From G965216905 sp965216905 (lineage in GTDB: Bacteria; Actinomycetota; Acidimicrobiia; Spongiisociales; ZC4RG35), in assembly GCA_965216905.1 (NCBI GenBank), contig OZ244213.1, positions 1,426,001 to 1,490,000 of the forward strand: 64,000 nucleotides of DNA. The letters run 5' to 3'. Position 1 is the first letter of the stretch. Every line of letters starts with the position of its first letter. The notes below the pieces were generated by a model. That model was not told the origin of the DNA, ran no database searches, and was given only the letters and a program-made list of their open reading frames with translations. This document shows positions 26,117 to 35,065 of the stretch, piece by piece. The position numbers and the translations under genes were made by a program.

Positions 26117-28063
26117 GTGGACTACCAGGCGCTCTACCGGCGGTATCGGCCGCAAACCTTCGACGACGTCATCGGGCAATCGCATGTGACGGCGACGCTT
26201 GCCCGCGAGGTATCGGAGGGACACGTGGCCCATGCCTACTTGTTCGCCGGGCCGAGGGGGACGGGAAAGACCACCACCGCTCGAATTCTTGCCAAGGCGT
26301 TGAATTGTGAGAACCGGCGTGCCGATGGCTCGCCGGACAACACATGCGAACGCTGTGTCGCCATCACCGACGGTCACTCACTGGACGTGATGGAGCTCGA
26401 CGCAGCGTCCCACAACTCCGTCGATGACATCCGGGAGATGCGGGTCAGCGTGACCACGGTGGCGAGCAACCCCGACGCCCGGCGGGTGTTCATCCTCGAC
26501 GAGGCGCACATGCTGTCGAAGGCGGCTGGGAACGCACTGCTGAAGACATTGGAGGAACCGCCGCCTGGTGTCCACTTCGTGCTGGCGACCACCGAGCCGT
26601 ACAAGCTGTTGGATACGATCCGCAGCCGGTCGCAGCGCTTCGACTTCCATTCGATCTCCGTCGAGACGCTGGCAGCTCACCTGGGGCGCATTGGTGACGA
26701 GGAGGGTTTGCGCACCGAGCCGGCCGCCCTGGTGGCGGTTGCCCGACACGCTCGAGGAAGCGCTCGAGATGCGCTGTCGCTGCTCGAGCAGGTGGCGGCG
26801 CTCGGCAAAGGGTCCGTCGAGATGGGAGGGGTCCATCGGGCCCTGGGCCTGGCCGACGCAGACGCCTACCGGACACTGGCCGAAGCCATCGGCGAAGGGG
26901 ATGCGAAGACCGGGTTGGAGCTGATCGCCCGGCTGTCTTCCGAGGGTGCCGACCTCCGGCGGTTCGCCTCGGAAGCGATCGGGTTCTTCCGGGGCGTCTT
27001 CCTCGCCCACTACGCACCCAACCTGGCCGAAGTCGCCGACGAGCCGGGTGAAGTGCTCAGCGCCTGGCGCGACACCGCCAAGCATCTGTCTCCGAGTGAC
27101 ACGCTCCGCGCCGTGGACGTGCTGGGTGACGCGCTCATCAAACTGAGAGAAGGACGCGAGGAACGGCTGATGTTGGAGCTGGCGGTGATCAAGCTTTCCC
27201 GGCCCGAAACCGGCTCCGATCCCGAGGCGCTGCACGCACGCATCGACCGGCTCGAACGCCGCATCGCTGCCTCGGGGCCGACGATCGCGACCGGGTCCCC
27301 GCCGGCCGCGTCCGGCCGGTCGGTGACCGCCGCGCCAGACACCCCTTCGACCGCGGAGGGATCGGGATCCCCTGTCGCGGGCGTGGAGGTGGCCTCGAAA
27401 CCGGACCTGCATCTGGTTGAGCCCCAGCCGGTTGAGTCCCGGCCGGCCGACGAGATCGACGAAGCTGCCGAGGGGGAGGCCGATCGGACGGATACCGACG
27501 GCGATGCGACCGTCGCGGCGACGGGGGCGCGGCCGGAGCAGCCCGACCCGCCGGCGAGAACCGGACCCCCCGACGAGGAAGCTTCGGTGACGATGGCTCA
27601 GTTCGAGACGATCTGGCCGCGTCTCTTCGAAGGGCTTCGGGACGTACTCGGGTCGCGACGCTGGGCGCTCTTCCGAGAGACTCGGGCGGGCGCGACCTCC
27701 GGCTCGACGCTCTGGGTCGACGTCAAGTACGACTTCCACCTGAAGTCTCTTCAGGACGACGACGTCGTGCGGAGTGTGGTGGCCACCCGGGCAGGCGACC
27801 TGTTGGGCCTTCCGGTCGAGGTGGCGTTTCGCCTGGTGGGCGAACCCCGACCCTCGACGGATACCGCCGGCGACTCGGGACTCGGTGCATCGAGCCGGCG
27901 AGGTGGCGATGCGAAGGATCATCCGGAGGGGGTCGACGGAGACGAGATCGATCCGGAACGGCTGTTGGAGGCGCCCCCGGATGTCGCCGACCCGCTTCGT
28001 CTCGTCACCGATGAGCTGGGTGCCAAGGTCGTCGAGGAGTACGACGACGAAGGCACCTCCTGA
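26117..28063 (+). CDS. dnaX: DNA polymerase III gamma/tau subunit
   Basis: 648 aa clamp-loader ATPase. YQALYRRYRPQTFDDVIGQ begins the protein; Walker A GPRGTGKTTTAR near residue 44; a zinc-binding Cys group (CENRR...NTCERC) near 60-80; DEAHMLSKAAGNALLKTLEEPP; the arginine-finger SRSQRFDF. After the AAA+ and collar domains there is a long Pro/Glu/Asp-rich linker (~380-490), then a tau-like C-terminal domain starting MAQFETIWPRLFEGLRD. It starts with GTG. ybaB and recR follow, the common bacterial dnaX-ybaB-recR order, but a tandem repeat has been inserted in the gap. Confidence 0.96.
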   Translation: MDYQALYRRYRPQTFDDVIGQSHVTATLAREVSEGHVAHAYLFAGPRGTGKTTTARILAKALNCENRRADGSPDNTCERCVAITDGHSLDVMELDAASHNSVDDIREMRVSVTTVASNPDARRVFILDEAHMLSKAAGNALLKTLEEPPPGVHFVLATTEPYKLLDTIRSRSQRFDFHSISVETLAAHLGRIGDEEGLRTEPAALVAVARHARGSARDALSLLEQVAALGKGSVEMGGVHRALGLADADAYRTLAEAIGEGDAKTGLELIARLSSEGADLRRFASEAIGFFRGVFLAHYAPNLAEVADEPGEVLSAWRDTAKHLSPSDTLRAVDVLGDALIKLREGREERLMLELAVIKLSRPETGSDPEALHARIDRLERRIAASGPTIATGSPPAASGRSVTAAPDTPSTAEGSGSPVAGVEVASKPDLHLVEPQPVESRPADEIDEAAEGEADRTDTDGDATVAATGARPEQPDPPARTGPPDEEASVTMAQFETIWPRLFEGLRDVLGSRRWALFRETRAGATSGSTLWVDVKYDFHLKSLQDDDVVRSVVATRAGDLLGLPVEVAFRLVGEPRPSTDTAGDSGLGASSRRGGDAKDHPEGVDGDEIDPERLLEAPPDVADPLRLVTDELGAKVVEEYDDEGTS

Positions 28064-28121
28064 ATCGGCCGGGGCATCGGGCAGCGCAGCTCCGCGCATC
28101 GCTCGAACGGGCGGACCCTTC

Positions 28122-28231
28122 GATTCTCATCTGGCGAGATTCTCATCTGGCGAGATTCTCATCTGGCGAGATTCTCATCTGGCGAGATTCTCATCTGGCG
28201 AGATTCTCATCTGGCGAGATTCTCATCTGGC
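28122..28231. repeat. 16-bp tandem repeat between dnaX and ybaB
   Basis: The unit GATTCTCATCTGGCGA is repeated at 28122, 28138, 28154, 28170, 28186, 28202 and 28218: six full copies and one truncated copy. Copies are identical. The array fills most of the dnaX-ybaB gap and ends just before a TAGCCT box 28 bases from the ybaB start, so expansion would move the promoter's upstream sequence. It contains no coding signal. Confidence 0.95.
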
Positions 28232-28270
28232 CCGGGTAGCCTGGCCGTCGGACGCTCTCGGAGGCAGTGG

Positions 28271-28594
28271 ATGAACCGGCAACCCCCCAACATGCAGCAG
28301 CTGATGAAGCAGGCGCAGAAGATGCAGGAGCAGTTGCTCGCCGCCCAGGAGGAACTCGCCGCGAAGACCTTCGAGGGGACGGCGGGCGGAGGAATGGTCA
28401 AGGCGGTGGTGACCGGATCCCAGGAGTTGGTGTCGGTCGAGATATCCCCGGACGTCATCGACCCCGAGGATCCCGAGATGCTGGGTGACCTCGTCGTCGC
28501 GGCCGTGAACACCGCCATGCGTCAGATTGCCGATGCAGCCGGAGACAGCATGGGGGGCCTCGACATGGGAGGCCTCGGAGGGTTGCTGGGCTGA
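28271..28594 (+). CDS. YbaB/EbfC family nucleoid-associated protein
   Basis: 107 aa. MQQLMKQAQKMQEQLLAAQEELA is the typical first helix, followed by the small beta sheet (FEGTAGGGMVKAVVTGSQELVSVEIS). A Gly/Met-rich tail ends the protein. Family members bind DNA as dimers without sequence specificity. It overlaps the recR start by one base (TGATG) and is expressed with it. Confidence 0.95.
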   Translation: MNRQPPNMQQLMKQAQKMQEQLLAAQEELAAKTFEGTAGGGMVKAVVTGSQELVSVEISPDVIDPEDPEMLGDLVVAAVNTAMRQIADAAGDSMGGLDMGGLGGLLG

Positions 28595-29187
28595 TGTTCG
28601 AGGGGCCGGTCCAGCGATTGGTTGACGAGCTGGCTCGGCTACCGGGGATCGGCCGCAAGTCGGCACAGCGAATCGCCTTCCATCTGCTGAGTGTCGACGA
28701 AGTCGACGCGCGACGGCTCGGGCAGGCGATCGTCGACCTCAGAGATCAGGTCCGCCACTGCACGCGTTGCTTCAACGTGACGGCGGCCGACGAGTGTCAG
28801 ATCTGTCGGGACGTCCGGCGGGACCAGGCGGTTCTCTGCGTGGTGGAGCGACCCCAAGACATCGTCGTCGTCGAGCGAACCCAGGAGTTCCGCGGCCGGT
28901 ACCACGTCCTCGGCGGCTCGCTGTCACCGATCAACGGGGTCGGGCCGAGCCAACTCCGGATTCCCGAGCTGCGGGAGCGGGTCCCGGCCGAGCAGATCGA
29001 GGAACTGATCATCGCCACCAACCCCACCGTCGAAGGTGACGCCACGGCCATGTACCTGGCCAAGGAGTTCAAACCCGACGGCGTTCGGGTGACGCGGCTG
29101 GCCTCGGGTCTCCCGGTCGGTGGGGATCTGGACTACGCCGACGAGCTCACCTTGGGAAGGGCCCTGGCCGGGCGGATGGAGATCTGA
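28594..29187 (+). CDS. recR: Recombination mediator RecR
   Basis: 197 aa. N-terminal helix-hairpin-helix (LARLPGIGRKSAQRIAFHLL), zinc finger CTRCFNVTAADECQIC near residue 57-72, TOPRIM core with VVERTQEFRGRYHVLGGSLSPINGVGP and ATNPTVEGDATAMYL, and the C-terminal RLASGLPVGGDLDYADELTL. This is the complete RecR fold. It loads RecA with RecO during gap repair. Confidence 0.97.
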   Translation: MFEGPVQRLVDELARLPGIGRKSAQRIAFHLLSVDEVDARRLGQAIVDLRDQVRHCTRCFNVTAADECQICRDVRRDQAVLCVVERPQDIVVVERTQEFRGRYHVLGGSLSPINGVGPSQLRIPELRERVPAEQIEELIIATNPTVEGDATAMYLAKEFKPDGVRVTRLASGLPVGGDLDYADELTLGRALAGRMEI

Positions 29188-29215
29188 GCGTCGATCGGCG
29201 ACTCGAGAACCGATC

Positions 29216-29674
29216 TCACTCGAAGGGAAAATCCCGCCAGTCGGGCCGCTCGGGAGCGTCCTCTTCCCACGATCGCAAGAAGGCGACGATCGCCTTGATC
29301 TGTTCGCTGGTCAGCGACCCGCCGTGATCGAGCGAGAACGCGTTCATCTGTGAACCGGGGATCCCCACCGCGATCAAGGTGGTGGACTGCTCATCGGTGG
29401 CCGACTGGAGAAACTCCTGCGCGTTGAGCGCCGGGCCCAGCGTGCCCTCGCCGTTGAGGCCATGACATGCCGCACAGTTGGCCTGGTACAGGGTGCTGCC
29501 CTGCTCCTCGAGGGACCGCAGCTGGACGGCTCGGGCCTCATCGCGGGCGGCCGGCTCCACGATGCGGTAGAGCGGGAATGCGAGCACCAACGCCGCCAGG
29601 AGGAATGCACCCCAGAGCATCACGCGGTTCGTCGATTCCTCGAGTTCGGGATCGGTGTGCTGTCGGTACGTCAT
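29216..29674 (-). CDS. Membrane-anchored class I cytochrome c
   Basis: 152 aa. One N-terminal membrane helix (VMLWGAFLLAALVLAFPLY) followed by a periplasmic c-type heme domain with CAACH and an axial Met in the segment GSQMNAF. Its start overlaps the stop of the Rieske gene, so it is the 3' end of the cytochrome b/Rieske operon. It probably takes electrons from the Rieske protein and passes them to the ba3 oxidase encoded opposite. Confidence 0.9.
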   Translation of the reverse strand: MTYRQHTDPELEESTNRVMLWGAFLLAALVLAFPLYRIVEPAARDEARAVQLRSLEEQGSTLYQANCAACHGLNGEGTLGPALNAQEFLQSATDEQSTTLIAVGIPGSQMNAFSLDHGGSLTSEQIKAIVAFLRSWEEDAPERPDWRDFPFE

Positions 29675-30187
29675 CAGGCGTGTCCCCCCTCCGGAGCGCA
29701 GGGAGGGCCGGTGGCGGGTTCGTCGATGGTCTCGCCTCCGGGGGGAGGTCCGCTCTCCGGGCTTCCGGTGTCGATGACGACGATGCCTGCTTCGTCGACC
29801 TCGATGGGATACCGGTCCATCCCACGAGGGGCCGGCCCTGCCCGGAACTCACCGGCTCGGTTGAAGTAGGAGCCGTGGCAGGGACACTCGAACTGGTTCG
29901 AGGACGCGCAGTAGGGAACTCGGCATCCGAGGTGGGTGCACTTCTCGCTGATCGCCATCACCTCGCCGTCGATGCGGACGAGATAGGCCCGGGCCTGGGG
30001 GACTTCGACCACCCCGGATCGCGGGCACGGAGTCGATCGGCACGGTGCGGACCTTGCCACCGAAGCCGGAGGTGGGCAGCGGTTGAAGCAGGTCCCAGGT
30101 GGTCCATGCGCCGGCTCCACCGACCAGAACAACGCCAAACCTCCAGGCGTTCGCCAGGAACTCCCTTCGCCTGATGATTTCACTCAT
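29674..30187 (-). pseudogene. Rieske 2Fe-2S subunit of a cytochrome b complex, single-base frameshift
   Basis: The N-terminal part (MSEIIRRREFLANAWRFGVV, a Tat/membrane anchor of about 50 residues) is in one frame. The cluster domain (CTHLGCRVPYC...ECPCHGS, two Cys-His pairs with the disulfide Cys) is in another. Removing one G from the GGGG run (minus strand; CCCC at 30012-30015) joins them as VPAIRVVEVPQARAYLVRIDG, exactly the expected Rieske fold. All neighbouring complex genes are intact, so a base-call error in the G run is the simplest explanation. A true frameshift would be expected to inactivate this complex. The stop of the cytochrome b subunit IV gene overlaps the ATG. Confidence 0.85.
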
Positions 30188-30756
30188 AGCTCACCGTGCC
30201 ATTCGATCCATGGCCACACCCATCCCCAGTTCGGCCCGCGGAAGGCGAATCCGATCAGGGTGAGCACGATCCAGATGGTCAGGAAGATGCTGAAGGTGAC
30301 CACCGCCACCTTGCGGTGCCGAGGTTGGAGATAGGGGCTGCGGTCCACGTAGGGGAGCGCCACCAGGCCGATCACGATTGCGCCCGGCAGCAGCACGCCG
30401 GCGATGAGCGGGTGGAAGTGGGCGAGCAGCTCTTGGAGCGCTGCGAAGTACCACGGCGCCTTCTCGGGGTTTGGGGTCACGGTCGGGTTGGCGATCTCCT
30501 TGAGAGGGGCGTCGAAGAAGATCGAGATGAGCAACACCACCAGCATGACGGCCAGCGCGGCGACGGCGTGCCGGACGAGCAGGTGCGGCCACACCATCAC
30601 CACGTCCTGATCTTCGGGTTCCTTCCGGGAGCCTGCCAGCGGAGACCCGGGAACCACCCCCAGCACTCTGCGACCGTCGGGAAGGATACGCGGCGCCTCG
30701 GTCGCGGTGGGCGGGGTCGGGCCGTCGCCGGATCGGGGTTGGGGTATCTCAGGCAT
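30184..30756 (-). CDS. Cytochrome b subunit IV-like (C-terminal cytochrome b)
   Basis: 190 aa with three membrane helices. It has TPNPEKAPWYFAALQELLAHFHP, the quinol-site PEWY region in its b6f/Firmicutes form, then GVLLPGAIVIGLVALPYVDRSPY. With the separate b6-like gene upstream this makes a split cytochrome b, unlike the single long QcrB of most actinobacteria. A ~60-residue Pro-rich cytoplasmic N-terminus precedes the first helix. Overlaps both neighbours. Confidence 0.92.
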   Translation of the reverse strand: MPEIPQPRSGDGPTPPTATEAPRILPDGRRVLGVVPGSPLAGSRKEPEDQDVVMVWPHLLVRHAVAALAVMLVVLLISIFFDAPLKEIANPTVTPNPEKAPWYFAALQELLAHFHPLIAGVLLPGAIVIGLVALPYVDRSPYLQPRHRKVAVVTFSIFLTIWIVLTLIGFAFRGPNWGWVWPWIEWHGEL

Positions 30757-31492
30757 CGGGCTCGTTCCTCTCGACGTCGAGCATCGTGTCCTTGCGCCAG
30801 CGCCACAGATGGACCATCAGCAGCACGACGATGGCGGCCGGCAGGACGGCCACGTGCAGCACGTAGAACCGCAGCAGCGTCGCAGAACTGACGGTCGAGC
30901 TGCCCAACAGCATGGCCTTCACCTGTTCGCCGATGAACGGGACATAGCCGGCCATCTCCGTACCAACCGTCACCGCCCAGTAGGCCAGCTGGTCCCATGG
31001 CAGGAGATAGCCCGTGAATGACATCAGCAGCGTCAACGCCAGGAGGACCACACCGATCACCCAGTTGAACTCGCGAGGGCTCTTGTAGGCGCCTCGATAG
31101 AACACCCGTGCCATGTGCGCGGCGACGGCCAGCACCATCAGGTGGGCGGACCATCGATGAACGTTGCGGATGTACTGACCGAACGCGACCTCGGTCTGGA
31201 TCGTTTGGATGTTCGTGTAAGCGTTCGCCGGGCTGGGGACGTAGAAGAACATGAGGTAGATCCCCGAGGCAACCAGCGAGCCGAACAGGACGGTCGAGAT
31301 GGCACCGAGGTACCACGAGTAGCGAATGCCGATCTCTTCTCGTCGCATCTTCACCGGATAGATGTGGAGGAAGAAGTTCGACCAGTGTCCGGCGGCACGG
31401 TCGCGGCGCGTTGCTCGCGACGGGGATCGCCAGATCGAGCGGCCGACGGTGCTCCGCTTCACCCGATCCATGAGTGTGTTCTGAGGGTCCAT
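30749..31492 (-). CDS. Cytochrome b6-like subunit (N-terminal cytochrome b)
   Basis: 247 aa from the ATG that overlaps the upstream stop (TGATG). Four membrane helices. The heme ligands pair as HRWSAHLMVLAVAAH (spacing 14) and HVAVLPAAIVVLLMVH (spacing 15). The 15 spacing on the second helix is the b6 pattern rather than the bc1 pattern. LTLLMSFTGYLLPWDQLAYWA is the Qo-side block. The complex oxidises quinol and passes one electron to the Rieske protein. An in-frame ATG a few codons earlier is a possible alternative. Confidence 0.93.
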   Translation of the reverse strand: MDPQNTLMDRVKRSTVGRSIWRSPSRATRRDRAAGHWSNFFLHIYPVKMRREEIGIRYSWYLGAISTVLFGSLVASGIYLMFFYVPSPANAYTNIQTIQTEVAFGQYIRNVHRWSAHLMVLAVAAHMARVFYRGAYKSPREFNWVIGVVLLALTLLMSFTGYLLPWDQLAYWAVTVGTEMAGYVPFIGEQVKAMLLGSSTVSSATLLRFYVLHVAVLPAAIVVLLMVHLWRWRKDTMLDVERNEPDA

Positions 31493-33282
31493 CAGGTCCA
31501 TTGCGGCACTCCAACTCCAATCCACATTCCCATCGAGAGCGCGTCCGTCGGGCAACGTTCGATGCACAAGGCACAACGAATGCATTTGGTTTCGTCAAGC
31601 GTCAGAGCGGTCCCGGCCGCACCGCCGACCTCGGTGGCGGGCACGAGCGCAATGATGTCGACGGGGCAGACATCGGCACACAATGCACAGAGGACGCATC
31701 GGCCCACATCGAGCTGGATGTTGGCGAAGCACCGGAGGCATCGGGCGGCTTCGCATCGTGCCTGTTGCTCGGTGAAACCGAGTTCCACCTCGGCGAGACC
31801 GATCCTGCGGCCGGTCTCGAGGGTGGGCACGTCCACACGGTCCTGACGATCGTAGAGGTCGTCGAGACGATGGAACTGTCGAAGCTGCACCATCCGACCC
31901 CGTTCGGGCTCCTCGGCGTCACCACCGAAGTACCGATGGATGTCGGCCGCCGACCGGCGACCGTCGGCGATGGCGTCGATGAGGGTTCGGGGGCCCTTGG
32001 CTGCGTCGCCACCCGACCACATCCCCCGGATCGTGGTCTTCCCCGTTTCCGGTTCCACCAGGATCGTGCGCCGCGGGCTGATCTCCGGTCCGTTGGCGCC
32101 CAGCGCATCGAGATCGATCGCCTGTCCGATCGCCAGGATGACCGTGTCGGCCTCGGCGACCTGACGATCGTCCTCGTCGAATACCGGAGCGAACCGGCCG
32201 TCGGCGTCGAAGACGGATCGGACGCCGACGGTCTCCAACCCGACGACCCGACCGTTCTCGGTGAGGATCCGAGCCGGTCCGCGACGCTGAACGAATCGGA
32301 TGCCTTCGTGCTCGGCCTCCTCGATCTCGAAGTCGTGAGCCGGCATCTCCTCTCTGGACTCGAGCGACATCACGGTGATCCGTTCGGCTCCAGCCCGCGC
32401 CGCCGTCCGCGCCGTGTCGATGGCCAAGGTGGCCGTCCCCTGCCCAGCTTCCTCCTGGTTGGTGCTCCCGGAGTCGCGCATCGCCGCGTACTCCGAAGCG
32501 CGCAGCGCCGTCCGGGCGGCGTCCATGGCGACATCGCCGCCACCGATGACCAGGACTCTGCGGCCGACTTCGACCTCGAAACCCCGGTTCATGTTGATCA
32601 GGAACTCGATCGCCTTGAAGACGCCGTCCGCCTCGCTCCCCTCCAGGTCGAGTCCGCGGCCGAGGGTGGCGCCGATCCCGAGGAACACCGCATCGTGACG
32701 CCGCCGAAGCTCATCGAGGGTCAGGTCGGTGCCGAGCCGGGTCTCGTACTCGACGTCGACGCCCAGGTCGAGGATCGCCTGGATGTCGGCCTGAAGAACG
32801 TCGCGATCGAGGCGGTATTCGGGAATACCGAGCCACATCGCCCCTCCGAGCTTGTCGGTCGCCTCATACACCGTCACCTGATACCCGAGACGGCGAAGGT
32901 CGTGTGCACAGGCCATGCCGGCGGGACCACCACCGACGATCCCGATGCTCTCCGGCCGGCTGTGCGCGGGGGGCGCCGCCACCTTCTCCCAGACCTTGCC
33001 GTTGCCGGTCTCGGTTCCGAACTGTTCGGTCACGAACCGTTTGAGCGCCCGGATTGCGATCGGGCGATCGATCTCGCCGCGGCGGCAGGCATCCTCACAA
33101 GGCGCGGCGCACACACGACCACAAACCGACGCGAACGGGTTGGGGAGCCGAGCGGTCAGGTAGGCCATCTCGTCGTCGCCATCGGCGATCGCCGCCACGT
33201 ACATCCCTGCATTGGTGTTGACCGGGCAGGCGGCGAGACACGGGATGTTTGCGTCGTAGAACTCGAGCGGTTCGAGCGTCAC
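31492..33282 (-). CDS. GltD-like FAD/NAD(P)H oxidoreductase with extra 4Fe-4S clusters
   Basis: About 596 aa from a GTG at 33282. N-terminal Cys group (CLACPVN, CGRVCAAPCEDACRRGE) as in glutamate synthase small subunit; FAD motif VGGGPAGMACAHDL; NAD(P)-binding VIGGGDVAMDAARTAL; a C-terminal ferredoxin domain with CVLCALCADVCPVD and CIRCALCIERCPTDA. It should oxidise NAD(P)H and feed electrons to ferredoxin-type clusters. Its place between a membrane cytochrome c gene and the cytochrome b6 gene, with which it overlaps, suggests it is an electron-input module for this quinol/cytochrome complex, not glutamate synthesis. Confidence 0.87.
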   Translation of the reverse strand: MTLEPLEFYDANIPCLAACPVNTNAGMYVAAIADGDDEMAYLTARLPNPFASVCGRVCAAPCEDACRRGEIDRPIAIRALKRFVTEQFGTETGNGKVWEKVAAPPAHSRPESIGIVGGGPAGMACAHDLRRLGYQVTVYEATDKLGGAMWLGIPEYRLDRDVLQADIQAILDLGVDVEYETRLGTDLTLDELRRRHDAVFLGIGATLGRGLDLEGSEADGVFKAIEFLINMNRGFEVEVGRRVLVIGGGDVAMDAARTALRASEYAAMRDSGSTNQEEAGQGTATLAIDTARTAARAGAERITVMSLESREEMPAHDFEIEEAEHEGIRFVQRRGPARILTENGRVVGLETVGVRSVFDADGRFAPVFDEDDRQVAEADTVILAIGQAIDLDALGANGPEISPRRTILVEPETGKTTIRGMWSGGDAAKGPRTLIDAIADGRRSAADIHRYFGGDAEEPERGRMVQLRQFHRLDDLYDRQDRVDVPTLETGRRIGLAEVELGFTEQQARCEAARCLRCFANIQLDVGRCVLCALCADVCPVDIIALVPATEVGGAAGTALTLDETKCIRCALCIERCPTDALSMGMWIGVGVPQWT

Positions 33283-33307
33283 GGTGACCTGCGCCGATCG
33301 TGTTCCA

Positions 33308-34153
33308 TCAGATCCGCCGATCGCGATGGAACCACCAGAGGGCTCCGAGACCCGCGAGGAGGCCACCACCCCAGAGCACCAGACCGATCACATCCTGGAC
33401 GGCGCGATCGAGCCTTGCGACGGTCTCCGTCTTCAACACCATCGAAGGGATGATGGCCACCGCCAACACCATGGACACCACGATGAGCGCCGACCGCATC
33501 CAGGCGTCCAACCAAGGGAGCGAGAGCCGGTCGACCTGGCCGATCAGGCGCGGACTCATCACGAACAGCGCCACCGCCACCGCCACCGCAAAGGCAGCCA
33601 CCATTGCCAGGTTGGCCAACCCCGGCAACGAGCCGGTCGCCACCGGGAGTTCCGGTCCGGAGGCGACGCCGGCCGCCTCGGGTACGACGAAGTCGGCCTG
33701 GATGAGCGCGACGAGTCCGTCCACTTCGGTGTCCGAGAGGGTCGAGAACGCCGGCATGACGCCGGTGTATTGAACGCCATCGACTTCCAATGGGTCCTGG
33801 CGCCCGTTGACGATGGTGTCGACGAGGTACTCGGTGTCGTCGGCCCGGGGATTGTCGAGCAGGGGCGGATAGGTTCCATCGATGCCGACGCCGCCGGCCT
33901 GATGGCAGCCCTGGCAGGCGGTGGCGTAGACCGCCAAGCCTTCGCCGATCAGCGCCGCATCCCCCGTGGCGTCCCCAGCGACATCCCCAGCGACATCCTC
34001 GGTGACTTCCTCTGGCACATTCTCTGGGGCATCGGTCGTGGCAGTGGTTGCGGACAGCGGAGTTGCGGACAGGAGGACGAGCATCGCCACCAGCGCGCCA
34101 AGAAACATCGAACTCGACCGGCTCGTCGAGCCGGGGCGACGAGATGTGCGCAT
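33308..34153 (-). CDS. Membrane cytochrome c with C-terminal helices
   Basis: 281 aa. A signal or anchor helix (~20-38), an Asp/Glu/Val-rich linker, a cytochrome c domain (CQGCHQAGG, MPAFSTL for the Met ligand), then three membrane helices (VAAFAVAVAVALFVM, SALIVVSMVLAVAIIP, VIGLVLWGGGLLAGLGALWW). It starts the minus-strand operon that continues with the GltD-like gene. Its cytochrome domain faces the outside and could link the complex to the oxidase. The overall fusion of cytochrome c with this membrane tail is not one I can name. Confidence 0.87.
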   Translation of the reverse strand: MRTSRRPGSTSRSSSMFLGALVAMLVLLSATPLSATTATTDAPENVPEEVTEDVAGDVAGDATGDAALIGEGLAVYATACQGCHQAGGVGIDGTYPPLLDNPRADDTEYLVDTIVNGRQDPLEVDGVQYTGVMPAFSTLSDTEVDGLVALIQADFVVPEAAGVASGPELPVATGSLPGLANLAMVAAFAVAVAVALFVMSPRLIGQVDRLSLPWLDAWMRSALIVVSMVLAVAIIPSMVLKTETVARLDRAVQDVIGLVLWGGGLLAGLGALWWFHRDRRI

Positions 34154-34334
34154 CGTGTGGACCTGCTCCTCCGCTCGACACCGAGACCTTCGTCATCCTC
34201 ATCGATGGTCCTACCCGAGCGAAAGGGACCAATGACCCTGGGTCCTGGGACCCCTGTCGAGCGATCGTCCGGGCGAGGCGAGCTTGGATGGCGCCAGTTC
34301 CTGCCTCCACGCGCGTATGTGAAGGGAGCCTGAG

Positions 34335-34493
34335 ATGACGGATGCCGGCGCGACGGGTGAATCCGAGCCGACAGGCGAGCATTTCGTTCCGCGAGGGACG
34401 GTGTTCATCCTCGCCATGTTCGTGGCGACCATGATCCTCTTGTGGGGCTCGGTGTATGTGATCCTGCTGTCTCGGGGGGTGACGGTCCGATGA
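34335..34493 (+). CDS. Cytochrome c oxidase subunit 2A (ba3 type)
   Basis: 52 aa. A short N-terminal tail (MTDAGATGESEPTGEHFVPRG) followed by a single membrane helix (TVFILAMFVATMILLWGSVY) ending VILLSRG. This is the pattern of the one-helix subunit IIa of ba3-type oxidases. The ATGA overlap with the subunit II gene and its position as first gene of the oxidase operon support this. A GGGAG site precedes the ATG. Confidence 0.82.
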   Translation: MTDAGATGESEPTGEHFVPRGTVFILAMFVATMILLWGSVYVILLSRGVTVR

Positions 34494-35065
34494 CAGCCCC
34501 GCAGACCGCACCCGATCCCGCTCGTGAGAGCATGGGGATCGATCCGTTCGAGCGCAACTGGATGCGCTTCTCCGTGGCGTTGCTGGTCGTGTTCTTCGCG
34601 GCGGTATCGATCGCCGGTCTCGCTCTGGGTTTCCAGGTGCCCGGCGACGAGCCTCGAGTCGATCCGGCCACGGTCGCCGACGCCGGTCCGTTCGCCGACC
34701 CCGGTGTCCGTCAGCTGGGCGACAACACGTTCGAGGCCTACGTGCTCGCCCGGACGTTCACTTTCGAACCGAACGTAATCGTGGTCCCCGTCGGAGCCGA
34801 GCTGACCGTGTTCGTGACGTCGGTCGACGTCCAGCACGGGTTCAAGATCACCGATACCAACGTGAACATGCAGGTCGTTCCCGGGGAGGTTTCGAAGCTC
34901 TCCTTCGAGTTCGCTCGCGAAGGCGAGTACCCGATCATCTGCACCGAGTACTGCGGGATCGGGCATGCGGCGATGTTCGCGTCGGTCAAGGTCTTGTCGC
35001 CGTCCGACTTCGAGGCGATGGGCGAGTCCGAGGAAACTGGTGAGGGAGCGGGAGGTTCAGGATGA
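34490..35065 (+). CDS. ba3-type cytochrome c oxidase subunit II
   Basis: 191 aa. One membrane helix (~25-47), then a cupredoxin domain with the CuA ligands: H in DVQHGFKI, CTEYCGIGH and the Met in AAMFASV. This is the short, single-helix form of B-family oxidases. It accepts electrons from cytochrome c and passes them to subunit I. Starts and stops overlap the neighbours by four bases, giving a tight operon. Confidence 0.94.
   Translation: MTAPQTAPDPARESMGIDPFERNWMRFSVALLVVFFAAVSIAGLALGFQVPGDEPRVDPATVADAGPFADPGVRQLGDNTFEAYVLARTFTFEPNVIVVPVGAELTVFVTSVDVQHGFKITDTNVNMQVVPGEVSKLSFEFAREGEYPIICTEYCGIGHAAMFASVKVLSPSDFEAMGESEETGEGAGGSG

Noticed and set aside
27774..28274. Open frame reading through the 16-bp tandem repeat
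   Set aside because: Its protein is a shadow of the dnaX end followed by the repeat translated in shifting phases; no start signal or homology.
29188..29215. tRNA or 4.5S RNA gene near dnaX-recR, as in some bacteria
   Set aside because: No cloverleaf or SRP-type helix could be drawn here or in 26027-26116 and 28064-28121.
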